From contig JAUJOD010000001.1 of the NCBI GenBank assembly GCA_030447865.1, forward strand, positions 124,001 through 188,000: a DNA stretch of 64,000 bases, read 5' to 3'. Under the pieces are notes generated by a model. The model was not told the DNA's origin and searched no databases. It saw only the letters and a program-made list of their open reading frames with translations. The DNA is from Nocardioidaceae bacterium (GTDB lineage Bacteria > Actinomycetota > Actinomycetes > Propionibacteriales > Nocardioidaceae). Position numbers and translations under genes: made by a program. Below are positions 7,611 through 16,035 of this stretch, piece by piece; positions within the stretch are counted from its first letter, which is position 1; each line of letters starts with the position of its first letter.

Positions 7611-8903
7611 TTAAGTGATTCGATCTAGCACTAGCGGCTGTGTGGAGGCATCCGCCTGCGGGCTGAAGTCGTACGCGCCCTCGAGCGCCTCCTCGGCTCG
7701 CGCGAACCGGGTGGAGTCGTCACTCAGCAGCGTCATCAGCGGCTGACCCGCTCGCACCTGATCGCCCGGTTTGGCATGCAGTACGACGCCCGCCCCCGCC
7801 TGCACTGGATCCTCCTTGCGGGCCCGCCCGGCGCCTAGCCGCCACGCCGCCACGCCGACGCTCAACGCGTCCAGCCGGGTCAGCGTTCCGGACCCGGGTG
7901 CCACGACGACATGTTGCTCCCGAGCCTCGGGGAGCGGCGCGTCGACGTCGCCGCCTTGCGCGGAGATCATCGCCCGCCATACGTCCATGGCCGACCCGTC
8001 AGCCAGCCGGTCGGCCGGGTCGACGTCGGGCCGCCCCACTGCCGCCAGCATCTCGCGGGCGAGCGCCAGCGTCAGCTCGACGACGTCAGCCGGCCCGCCA
8101 CCGGCCAGCACCTCCACCGACTCCTGCACCTCGACGGCGTTGCCCACGGCCTGGCCGAGCGGAGTACCCATGTCGGTGACCAGGGCGACAGTCGACACAC
8201 CGGCGTCGGTGCCAAGCTCGACCATCGTGCGCGCCAGCTCCTGCGCTGACGCCAGGTCCTTCATGAACGCGCCAGATCCCACCTTGACGTCGAGCACGAG
8301 CGCACCGGTGCCCTCGGCGATCTTCTTGCTCATGACCGAGCTGGCGATGAGCGGGATCGACTCGACCGTGCCGGTGACGTCGCGGAGCGCGTAGAGCAGC
8401 TTGTCAGCAGGCGCCAGGCTCGCTCCGGCCGCGCAGATCACGGCGCCTACGCTCTCCAGCTGCCCCAGCATCTCGTCGTACGACAGGTCGGCCCGCCAGC
8501 CGGGAATCGACTCGAGCTTGTCGAGGGTGCCGCCAGTGTGCCCGAGGCCGCGACCGGACAGCTGCGGGACGGCGACCCCGCAGGCGGCGACCAGCGGTGC
8601 GAGCGGCAGGGTGATCTTGTCACCGACACCGCCGGTGGAGTGCTTGTCGGCCGTCGGTCGTGAGAGCCCGGAGAAGTCCATCCGGTCCCCGCTGGCGATC
8701 ATGGCCGCGGTCCAGCGGCTGGTTTCCCGACGGGTCATCCCGTTGAGCAGGATCGCCATCGCCAGCGCCGCCATCTGCTCGTGCGCCACCACCCCACGGG
8801 TGTAGGCGTCGACGACCCAGTCGATCTGAGCATCCGACAACTCGGCCTTGTCGCGCTTGCTGATGATCACGTCGACCGCGTCGAACGGGTCAGCGTCAGT
8901 CAC
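7611..8903 (-). CDS. deoA: Thymidine (pyrimidine-nucleoside) phosphorylase
   Basis: Phosphorolyses thymidine/deoxyuridine to base plus deoxyribose-1-phosphate in the cytoplasm. The 430-residue protein carries the family signature SGRGLGHTGGTLDKLESIPG (116-135), the phosphate-binding KHSTGGVGDK (87-96), and R174, S189 and K193, which correspond to the catalytic and base-binding residues of E. coli DeoA. The C-terminal domain (from about 345) is the usual lipoyl-like lobe. Its ATG overlaps the cdd stop by 4 bp, and it is the last gene of the nucleoside transporter operon. Its product, after mutase action, feeds deoC; no deoB was seen in the window. Confidence 0.96.
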   Translation of the reverse strand: MTDADPFDAVDVIISKRDKAELSDAQIDWVVDAYTRGVVAHEQMAALAMAILLNGMTRRETSRWTAAMIASGDRMDFSGLSRPTADKHSTGGVGDKITLPLAPLVAACGVAVPQLSGRGLGHTGGTLDKLESIPGWRADLSYDEMLGQLESVGAVICAAGASLAPADKLLYALRDVTGTVESIPLIASSVMSKKIAEGTGALVLDVKVGSGAFMKDLASAQELARTMVELGTDAGVSTVALVTDMGTPLGQAVGNAVEVQESVEVLAGGGPADVVELTLALAREMLAAVGRPDVDPADRLADGSAMDVWRAMISAQGGDVDAPLPEAREQHVVVAPGSGTLTRLDALSVGVAAWRLGAGRARKEDPVQAGAGVVLHAKPGDQVRAGQPLMTLLSDDSTRFARAEEALEGAYDFSPQADASTQPLVLDRIT

Positions 8904-9307
8904 CGCTCAAGGTCCTCTCGGCTGAACGCCGCCGGCAGCAGCTCCGCCATCGGCCGCGCACCGGCGGCAGTCAGCACCAGCAGGTCCGCGCCGCCGTGCT
9001 CCCACAACAGCTGCCGGCACCGGCCGCAAGGCAGCAGCGACTGCCCGGCACCGTCGACGCACGCGACAGCGACCAGCCGTCCACCGCCCGTCGCGTGCAG
9101 TGCCGACACCATCCCGCACTCCGCGCATAGGCCGAGGCCGTAGGAGGCGTTCTCCACGTTGCAGCCGACGACGACCCGGCCGTCGTCGGCCAGCCCGGCC
9201 ACACCGACGGGGAAGTCCGAGTACGGCGCGTACGCCCGCCGCATGACCTCCTGCGCGGCGTCGGTCAGTGCCGCCCAGTCGATGGCGGCCGCAGCAGGCC
9301 CGGTCAC
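8900..9307 (-). CDS. cdd: Cytidine deaminase
   Basis: A 135-residue, tetrameric-type zinc deaminase converting (deoxy)cytidine to (deoxy)uridine. The motifs are NVENASYGLGLCAE (zinc ligand C61, proton shuttle E63) and PCGRC (zinc ligands C94 and C97). It starts 3 bp after the upstream permease stop and overlaps deoA by 4 bp, so it is translationally tied to both. It supplies the uridine substrate to deoA and completes a pyrimidine salvage set with the four transporter genes upstream. Confidence 0.96.
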   Translation of the reverse strand: MTGPAAAAIDWAALTDAAQEVMRRAYAPYSDFPVGVAGLADDGRVVVGCNVENASYGLGLCAECGMVSALHATGGGRLVAVACVDGAGQSLLPCGRCRQLLWEHGGADLLVLTAAGARPMAELLPAAFSREDLER

Positions 9308-9310
9308 CGG

Positions 9311-10606
9311 TCAGCTCGGCACATACGGCTCGCCGTCGGCGGCTGGCGGCCGAACGCGTCCGACGAACCCGGCGACAGCCACGACCGTCGCGATGTACGG
9401 CGTCATCGTGAGTAGCTCGCTTGGGATCTTGCTCACCAGCTTCAGCTGGTCCTGGAGGCTGGACACGAAGCCGAAGAACAGCGCCGCCAACGTGGCCCAG
9501 ATCGGGTGCCAGCGGCCCATGATCACCGCGGCGAGCGCGATGAACCCGTTGCCGGAGGAGGCGCCCTTGTCGAAAGAGCCGGTCGAGCCGATCGTGAAGT
9601 ACGCCCCGCCGAGGCCGGCGAACACTCCACCGAACAAGACGGCTTGCCACCGCGTCCGCTTGACGTTGATGCCCACCGTGTCAGCCGCCTTCGGGTGCTC
9701 ACCGACCGCTCGGACGCGCAACCCCCACCGGGTCTCGAACATGATGAACGTGACAACGGCCACAGAGGCATACATCAGGTAGACGAGGATCGTCTGGTTG
9801 AACATCGCCTCACCGATCACCGGTATGTCCGACAGCACGGGGATGGCGATGTCGTTGAGCGTCGGCGGGTCGTTGAGGTACTGCTTGACGGCCGGGTCGT
9901 CGGGGACTTGGTCGAGCAGGAACGCCGTCAACCCGCTGGCGAACACCACCAGCACGACACCGAGCACCACCTGGTTGACCAGGTACCTGATCGCAAACAG
10001 CGCCAGCATGGCCGCGATCCCAACGCCGGCCGCGATACCGCCAAGCAGTCCGGCGCCGGCGCTGTAGGTCAGACTCGCGACGACCGATGCAAAGAAGGCT
10101 CCAGCGAGGAACTGGCCCTCGATCGCGACGTTGATGACCCCTGCCCGCTCACACAGGCAACCGGCCAGCGCCCCGAGGATGAGCGGTGTGGCGATGGCGA
10201 AGGTGCCAGGCAGCGGGTTGGTGATGACCGCCTGGAAGGCGGCCTCCTGGTCGGAGTACGCCCAGACGATGAAGCCCAAGATGAACGCAAAGCCAGCGAC
10301 GATCATCGCGAGGACGTTGCCGACGCCTCGCCGCAGGACCCCGGAGGCCACAGCGAGGGCGATAACCAGGACAACCACGGCACAGCCGAGGGTCACGGGC
10401 CTGGCTGGCAGCGTGCCAGGCTCTGCACCGGCGGTGCGATCACCGAGCAGATACGAGACTTCCGCGTTGTCGATTGAGGTCCAGAAGTAGAAGAGCAGCC
10501 CGCTGACCAGCAGCAGGAGAAGACCGACCTTCGTACGCCGCTTGGCGTCTTCGGGGTCGCGGACGACTGGTTCGGCGACCGTTGTTGCGGTGCTCACGAG
10601 TTCCAT
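9311..10606 (-). CDS. Nucleoside ABC transporter permease 2 (NupQ/RbsC type)
   Basis: A polytopic 431-residue permease of the BPD_transp_2 (RbsC/LivH) family. Hydrophobic segments fill the length, and the conserved centre reads CLCERAGVINVAIEGQFLAGAF, the hallmark 'ERAGVxNIxxEG' loop. A second conserved piece is WGLRVRAVGEHPKAADTVGINV, the coupling region that contacts the ATPase. It overlaps the upstream permease by 13 bp. With that permease it forms the membrane channel of a BMP-dependent nucleoside importer; context (BMP lipoprotein, cdd, deoA) supports nucleosides over sugars. Confidence 0.92.
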   Translation of the reverse strand: MELVSTATTVAEPVVRDPEDAKRRTKVGLLLLLVSGLLFYFWTSIDNAEVSYLLGDRTAGAEPGTLPARPVTLGCAVVVLVIALAVASGVLRRGVGNVLAMIVAGFAFILGFIVWAYSDQEAAFQAVITNPLPGTFAIATPLILGALAGCLCERAGVINVAIEGQFLAGAFFASVVASLTYSAGAGLLGGIAAGVGIAAMLALFAIRYLVNQVVLGVVLVVFASGLTAFLLDQVPDDPAVKQYLNDPPTLNDIAIPVLSDIPVIGEAMFNQTILVYLMYASVAVVTFIMFETRWGLRVRAVGEHPKAADTVGINVKRTRWQAVLFGGVFAGLGGAYFTIGSTGSFDKGASSGNGFIALAAVIMGRWHPIWATLAALFFGFVSSLQDQLKLVSKIPSELLTMTPYIATVVAVAGFVGRVRPPAADGEPYVPS

Positions 10607-11832
10607 CCCGACGCCAGCACCGTCCCGCCGTCTCGGGCTGACCGCATCCGAAAGACGCCCCTGACCAGCGCGGGTGCTGCCACGAACAGCACGATGAGCG
10701 CCTGCAACACTTGGGTCAGCGCGAGGGGGGTGGCGGCCGACGCCTGCATCGCCGTACCGCCGACCGACAACGCGCCGAACAGCAGGCCCGCCAGCACCGT
10801 CCCCAGGGGCGTCGCCCGACCCAGCAACGCGACGGTGATCGCGTCGAAGCCGATAGTCCCCCCGAAGTTGGCGGTCAACGAGTCCTCATGCCCCAGCACT
10901 TGCTGCGTTCCGGCCAAACCGGCCAGTAGCCCGGCCACCACCATCGCGATGGTGTAGACGTTGGCGACGCTCATGCCGGCGGTGCGGCTCGCATCGGGGT
11001 TGGCGCCGACCGCACGCATCTCGAAACCCACCGTGCTGCGCTCAAGCAGCCACCAGACGCCGAGGGCCGCCGCCACGGCGAGCACGATGCCGCTGTGGAC
11101 CCCGAAGAGTTCCGGAAACGTCGCGGTGTCGGCGACCTTCTCGCTGCGCGGGTTGTTCGAGCCGGGTTGTTGGAAGGCCTCCTTGGTGAGCAACCACGTC
11201 AGGATCGAGAGCGCGATGTAGTTGAGCATGATCGTGGTGATGACCTCATGGGCGCCGGTGCGAGCCTTCAGCAGGCCAACGATCCCGCCCCAGACCGCTC
11301 CTCCGGCAAGCCCGGCCAGCAGGGCCGCGATGACGTGGACCACGGGCGGCAGGTCGTAGTGGAACCCGACGTACGCCGCGCAGATCGCGCCGATCACCAG
11401 TTGCCCTTGTGCCCCGATGTTGAAGAGCCCGCACCGGAACGCCAACGCCACCGCCAGACCGCCACAGATGAGCGGGGCGGCGCGCTCCAGCGTGGCGGTG
11501 ATCGCGCTCCATGACCCGACTGAACCGGTCACGAGCGCGGTGTAGGACTCGGCAATGGCAGCGCCGGAGTTTCTGAGGGCATCCCAGGGGTAGCTGAAGA
11601 AGTAACCGAAACTCTCGACGACGCGCCGGTCACTCACCACGATCAGCAGCGCACCGATCACCAGCGCCAGCAGAATCGATGCAGCCGTCACCTTGATCGA
11701 CGGAAGGTACGCCGCGAACCGGCCGGCGCCTTGTGCTTCCGCTGGAACCCCGGACGGCGCACTCGGCGGCGGGGTTGGCTCTGCAGCGCTGTCGCGGTCG
11801 GCTTTGCCCGGCGGAGCCGGTCCGTCAGGCAT
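10594..11832 (-). CDS. Nucleoside ABC transporter permease 1 (NupP type)
   Basis: A 412-residue polytopic permease of the BPD_transp_2 family. A roughly 40-residue Pro/Ala-rich cytoplasmic leader precedes the first helix (about residue 48). The conserved channel loop reads FRCGLFNIGAQGQLVIGA, and the ATPase-coupling region reads VGFEMRAVGANPDASRTAGM. It overlaps the ATPase gene upstream by 8 bp and the second permease by 13 bp. The two permeases are distinct paralogues, as in Bacillus NupP/NupQ, and presumably form a heterodimer. Confidence 0.92.
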   Translation of the reverse strand: MPDGPAPPGKADRDSAAEPTPPPSAPSGVPAEAQGAGRFAAYLPSIKVTAASILLALVIGALLIVVSDRRVVESFGYFFSYPWDALRNSGAAIAESYTALVTGSVGSWSAITATLERAAPLICGGLAVALAFRCGLFNIGAQGQLVIGAICAAYVGFHYDLPPVVHVIAALLAGLAGGAVWGGIVGLLKARTGAHEVITTIMLNYIALSILTWLLTKEAFQQPGSNNPRSEKVADTATFPELFGVHSGIVLAVAAALGVWWLLERSTVGFEMRAVGANPDASRTAGMSVANVYTIAMVVAGLLAGLAGTQQVLGHEDSLTANFGGTIGFDAITVALLGRATPLGTVLAGLLFGALSVGGTAMQASAATPLALTQVLQALIVLFVAAPALVRGVFRMRSARDGGTVLASGWNS

Positions 11833-13354
11833 TGGTGGTCTCCTGCCGCTGCGTCTCGGGGTCGACCCCTGCCATCAGGCAGCCGATGTCATTGCGGTGG
11901 ATTGTCGGCGACACGATGTCGACGATGCGGCCGGCATACATCACCGCGATCCGGTCGGCGAGCCCGAAGACCTCGTCGAGCTCGGTCGACACGATCACCA
12001 CCGCTGTTCCCCTGTCGCGTTCGGCAACGATGCGCTGGTGGATGAACTCGATCGACCCGACGTCAACGCCACGAGTAGGTTGCGAGGCGATCAGCACCTT
12101 GAGGGGCCGGGACAGCTCGCGCGCGACGACCACCTTCTGCTGGTTTCCCCCCGACAACGCGGAAACCGGCGAGTCGATGCTTTGGGTTCGGATGTCGAAC
12201 TCAGCAACCAACTCCTTGGCGTGGGCACTGATCGCGCCCAGCTTCAAGCCGATGCCGTGGGAGAACTCCTCGTCCTGGTAGCGGTCGAGGACCAGGTTCT
12301 CACGCACGGAGAAGGGACCGACGTACCCGTCGTGTGAGCGGTCCTCGGGTATGTAGCCGATGCCGGCGTCGAGGCTCTCGCGCGTGGCGTACCGCGAAAT
12401 GCTGCGGCCGTCGAGGAGGATGTCGCCGGCGGCCGGTCGGATCAGCCCCAGCAGCGACTTGATCAGCTCGGTCTGGCCGTTGCCCTGAACGCCGGCGATG
12501 GCCACGATCTCACCTGCGTGGACGTCGAACGACACGTCCTTGACGACGGTGGCCCCCCGGTGGTCGATCACCGTCAGGTGCTGTACGTCGAGCACGACAG
12601 GTCCCTGCTCGACGGCACCCTTGTCGACGGTCAGCTTGACCGAGCGGCCTACCATCAGCTCGGCCAGCTCTGCCTCCGAGGCGGTCGGCTCGGTGGTCGC
12701 GACCACCTTGCCGCGGCGTACGACGCTGATCTTGTCGCCGATCGCCTTGACCTCCCGCAGCTTGTGGGTGATGAAAACGATCGAGGTGCCGCTGTCCCGC
12801 AGCGACGACATGATCGCCATCAGCTCGTCGATCTCTTGCGGGGTGAGCACAGCGGTCGGCTCGTCGAGGATGAGGATCCTGGCGTCGTTCGCGAGCGCCT
12901 TGATGATCTCGACCCGCTGCTGTACGCCGACCGGCAGGTCTTCGACGACCGCGTCGGGGTCCACTGCGAGCTTGTACTTCTCGGACAGCTCCTTGACCAG
13001 GCTGGCGGCTTGGGCGCGGTCCAAGACCCCGAGCCCGCGCGTCTGCTCGCGGCCCAGCATGACGTTCTCGGCCACCGTGAAGACGGGGACCAGCATGAAG
13101 TGCTGGTGCACCATGCCGATACCGGCCGCGATCGCGTCGCCCGGCGAGTGGAACGTGACAGGTTCGCCGTCGAGCAGCACCTCACCCTCGTCGGGCCGCA
13201 GCAAGCCGTACAGCATGTTCATCAGCGTGGACTTGCCTGCCCCGTTCTCGCCGAGCAGGCAGTGGATCTCACCCGTCGCCACGGTCAGGTCGATCCGGTC
13301 GTTGGCGGTGAACGAGCCGAACCGCTTCGTCAGCCCGTTGATCTCCAACTGCAT
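11825..13354 (-). CDS. Nucleoside ABC transporter ATP-binding protein (tandem ATPase)
   Basis: Two fused ABC ATPase domains in 509 residues, as in RbsA/NupO. The first half has Walker A GENGAGKST and Walker B ILILDEPTAVL, but its signature region is VGVQQRVEI. The second half has a degenerate P-loop (GVQGNGQTELI) and the signature LSGGNQQKVVVARE, with VLIASQPTRGVD where Walker B would be. This asymmetry is normal for the sugar/nucleoside CUT2-like group. It energises the two permeases encoded immediately downstream and is fed by the BMP lipoprotein gene that ends 24 bp upstream. Confidence 0.94.
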   Translation of the reverse strand: MQLEINGLTKRFGSFTANDRIDLTVATGEIHCLLGENGAGKSTLMNMLYGLLRPDEGEVLLDGEPVTFHSPGDAIAAGIGMVHQHFMLVPVFTVAENVMLGREQTRGLGVLDRAQAASLVKELSEKYKLAVDPDAVVEDLPVGVQQRVEIIKALANDARILILDEPTAVLTPQEIDELMAIMSSLRDSGTSIVFITHKLREVKAIGDKISVVRRGKVVATTEPTASEAELAELMVGRSVKLTVDKGAVEQGPVVLDVQHLTVIDHRGATVVKDVSFDVHAGEIVAIAGVQGNGQTELIKSLLGLIRPAAGDILLDGRSISRYATRESLDAGIGYIPEDRSHDGYVGPFSVRENLVLDRYQDEEFSHGIGLKLGAISAHAKELVAEFDIRTQSIDSPVSALSGGNQQKVVVARELSRPLKVLIASQPTRGVDVGSIEFIHQRIVAERDRGTAVVIVSTELDEVFGLADRIAVMYAGRIVDIVSPTIHRNDIGCLMAGVDPETQRQETTNA

Positions 13355-13378
13355 GGTGGCTGTCCTAAGCCCGCATGC

Positions 13379-14512
13379 TCACTGCGGAGCAGAAGGCGAC
13401 GTGATCTCGATCTTGCCGTCGATGAGGTCTTGCTTGAGCTGCTCGATCTCGTCCTTGAGCTCCTGCGGCACCTCGTCCTCGAACTCGTGGTACGGCGCAA
13501 GCTGGACGCCACCGTTGTCGAGCGTGCCGACATAGGGCTCGTTGGTGAACTCGTCATTGACCGAGTCGGTTATCGACTTCTCGACCGCGACGTCCATGCC
13601 TTTCATCACCGAGCTGAGCAACACGTCGCAGTACTCGGCGGCACTCACGCAGCCGTCGGTGTCCACCCAGATCGCGGAGGCACCCTCGGAGTCTTGCACG
13701 GCCGCCAGCGCGCCAAGCCCGGCCGGGCCGGCGACCGGGAAGATGATGTCGGCGCCCTGGCCAATCATGTTCTCGGTGGTCGTCTGGCCCTTGATTTTGT
13801 CCTCGAAGTCGTCGGTGAAGGAGCCTTGCTGGGTCTTCTCGTCCCAGCCCACCACCTGCACGTCGGTGCCATGCTGCTTGTTGTAGTACTGCACACCTTC
13901 CCAGTAACCGTCCATGAAGATCGTCACGGTGGGGATCTTGGCGCCGCCGAAGGTACCGACGACCCCCGACTCGGTCATGCCGGCGGCCAGGTAACCCGCC
14001 AGGAACGACGGCTCGGCGGTGTTGAACGCCAGCCCGCGCAGGTTTGGTGGTGGCTTCGCATAGCCGTAGTCGACGATCGCGAAATCGACGTTCTTGTTCT
14101 TCTTGGCGGCTGCCTCGGTCGCCTCGCCGAGCAAGAAGCCCACCGTCACGATGATGTTGCACTTCTCGCGGACGAGTGCAGCGATGTTGTCGTCGTACTC
14201 GCTGTCGGACTGTGACTCGACCTGGCTGGTCTGGATCCCCAGGTTGTCGGCGGCGCTCACCAGCCCGTCGTGTGACGTCTGGTTGAACGACTTGTCGTCA
14301 AAGCCACCCGAGTCGGAGACCATGCAGGCCTTGAAGTCCTCGGCGCCCTCAACCGGTGGACTGCTTGCCTCCGTCTCCTCCGACTCTGTCGCGGCAGAAG
14401 TGGGCGTTGTCGTCTCACCCCCAGCGGTGTTCTCCTCCGGCCGGTTGCCGCAGGCCGAAAGACTCAGTGCAACGACGCTGGTCAGCGCCACCAATCGTGC
14501 CGTCTTCTTCAC
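13379..14512 (-). CDS. BMP-family nucleoside-binding lipoprotein
   Basis: The extracellular substrate-binding component of the nucleoside importer. The 377-residue precursor starts at GTG 14512 behind a strong AAGGAGG and has a lipobox (LSLSACG, lipidated cysteine near 21). An acidic Ser/Thr/Glu linker follows, then the BMP/PnrA-like fold, with segments such as DDKSFNQTSHDGL, ...GFLLGEATEAAAKKNKNVDFAIVD and GAKIPTVTIFMDGYW. It is first in the operon and about 136 bp from the M20 gene, so the operon promoter should lie within 14513-14648. Confidence 0.93.
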   Translation of the reverse strand: MKKTARLVALTSVVALSLSACGNRPEENTAGGETTTPTSAATESEETEASSPPVEGAEDFKACMVSDSGGFDDKSFNQTSHDGLVSAADNLGIQTSQVESQSDSEYDDNIAALVREKCNIIVTVGFLLGEATEAAAKKNKNVDFAIVDYGYAKPPPNLRGLAFNTAEPSFLAGYLAAGMTESGVVGTFGGAKIPTVTIFMDGYWEGVQYYNKQHGTDVQVVGWDEKTQQGSFTDDFEDKIKGQTTTENMIGQGADIIFPVAGPAGLGALAAVQDSEGASAIWVDTDGCVSAAEYCDVLLSSVMKGMDVAVEKSITDSVNDEFTNEPYVGTLDNGGVQLAPYHEFEDEVPQELKDEIEQLKQDLIDGKIEITSPSAPQ

Positions 14513-14648
14513 GGCGCCTCCTTGTAAGCATGCTCAAGCACCCAGAGGACGAAGTTGCCCTCCCCATGTCGGGCAGACTCTAGCGGCTGCTCCCCGCGAC
14601 TGGTGGTCACGGGCTAGCGTCTGCGGCCCGGTGATACCGCTTTGTGAC

Positions 14649-15848
14649 CTAAGCCTGGTCGCTGTCGGCGGCCAGGGCGGAGAACAGTCGTACGCCGACC
14701 GCGATGGCCGCCTCGTCGATGTCGAACGTGCCCTGGTGCAGGTCACCAGAGTCGACTACGTCGGGGCTGCGCACTCCGAGCCGAACCAACGCCCCCGGCG
14801 TACGACCGAGGATCCACGCGAAGTCCTCTCCGCCGAGGCTCTGCTCGGTGTCGGTTACCGCCTCGGGGCCGAGCACCTCGGTCGCCACGGCGCGGAACCA
14901 GTTCGTGGCCGCCTCGTCGTTGACGCACGGCGGCACGCTCGTATGCATGTCGACGTCGACGTCAACGCCGAAGGGAACGGCCAGCGACCGGACCAGCTCG
15001 GGCACGGCCCGATGCACGGCCTCCCACACCGCCTGATCGAGGCAGCGGATGGTCCCCTCGACGAAACCCGAGCCCGGTATGGCGTTGGCGGCGGCACCGG
15101 CGTGGACCTGGCCCCACACCACGCTCAACCCCGACCGCGGGTCGGCCAACCGGGTCAGCAGCCCCGGGAGGCCGGTGATGACGGCACCAAGCGCGAAGAC
15201 CAGATCGGCGGTGAGGTGCGGTCGTGCCGTGTGGCCCCCTGGCCCCGTCATCGTCACCCGGATTCGGTCGGCGCCGGCAGTGATCGGGCCGGCGCGAAAG
15301 CCGGCCATCCCGACTTGCAGCCGTGGGTCGCAGTGCAAGGCGAAGACCCGCTCCAACCCGTCGGTCTCACCGTCGCTGAGTACGTCGAGAGCTCCGCCCG
15401 GCGTCAACTCCTCTGCTGGCTGGAAGATGAGCCGGGTGGCGCTGGGCAGCTGGTCGCGATCGTGCAGCTCCTTGAGCACCAACGCGGTGCCGAGGACGAT
15501 GGCGGTGTGAGCGTCGTGGCCACAGGCATGGCAGACGCCGTCGACCCGCGACCGGTAGGGGACGTTCTTCATGTCGGGCAGCGCGAGTGCGTCGATATCA
15601 CCGCGCAGGCCGAGCGTCGGAGGAGCACCGGACGGCCCCGGTACGTCGCACACAGCGCCGGTTCCTGACGAGAGCACCCGAGGCTGCAGCCCGGCGGCCT
15701 TGAGCCGCTCCACCACCAGCCGGGTGGTGCGATGCTCGTGGCGGCCGAGCTCAGGGAGCTGGTGCAGGGCCCGGCGGAACTCGACGAGCTCCGGCTCGAG
15801 ATTCTTCGTGAGACGTTCGATCTCGTCGGATAAGCCCGGCTCAAGCAC
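14649..15848 (-). CDS. M20-family amidohydrolase/aminoacylase
   Basis: A 399-residue metal-dependent amidohydrolase of the M20D (hippurate hydrolase/IAA-amino-acid hydrolase) type. Features seen: RRALHQLPELGRHEH at the N-terminus, LRGDIDALALPD, the metal-binding CHACGHDAH, EELTPGG with the catalytic glutamate, the dimerisation-domain GPGGHTARP, and the late SLGGEDFAW. It probably hydrolyses an N-acyl amino acid or peptide side product in the cytoplasm. It lies upstream of the nucleoside operon on the same strand but is spaced away from it. The substrate cannot be predicted. Nothing supported lies in 15849-16035. Confidence 0.88.
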   Translation of the reverse strand: MLEPGLSDEIERLTKNLEPELVEFRRALHQLPELGRHEHRTTRLVVERLKAAGLQPRVLSSGTGAVCDVPGPSGAPPTLGLRGDIDALALPDMKNVPYRSRVDGVCHACGHDAHTAIVLGTALVLKELHDRDQLPSATRLIFQPAEELTPGGALDVLSDGETDGLERVFALHCDPRLQVGMAGFRAGPITAGADRIRVTMTGPGGHTARPHLTADLVFALGAVITGLPGLLTRLADPRSGLSVVWGQVHAGAAANAIPGSGFVEGTIRCLDQAVWEAVHRAVPELVRSLAVPFGVDVDVDMHTSVPPCVNDEAATNWFRAVATEVLGPEAVTDTEQSLGGEDFAWILGRTPGALVRLGVRSPDVVDSGDLHQGTFDIDEAAIAVGVRLFSALAADSDQA

Positions 15849-16035
15849 TCGCCCAGTCTCCCACCTCCGCCACCGTCGATTCGTCCGACCTACCCGCGGC
15901 GGCCAAGGGTGGCTTGGACGCGTCTGCTTCTCACGTTCACAGCGATGCCGAACTCCTGACCAAAGTCGGCGGATCAGCCAGTTCCCCGCCCTGCAAGCGG
16001 ACTTCGGTCAGCACTTCGGCGGGACAGGGGCGGGG

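Noticed and set aside
12518-14215. Long plus-strand frame across the nucleoside ATPase and BMP genes
   Set aside because: It lies antisense to genes with lipobox, Walker and signature motifs; the translation is rich in His, Asp, Gly and Val and has no domain.
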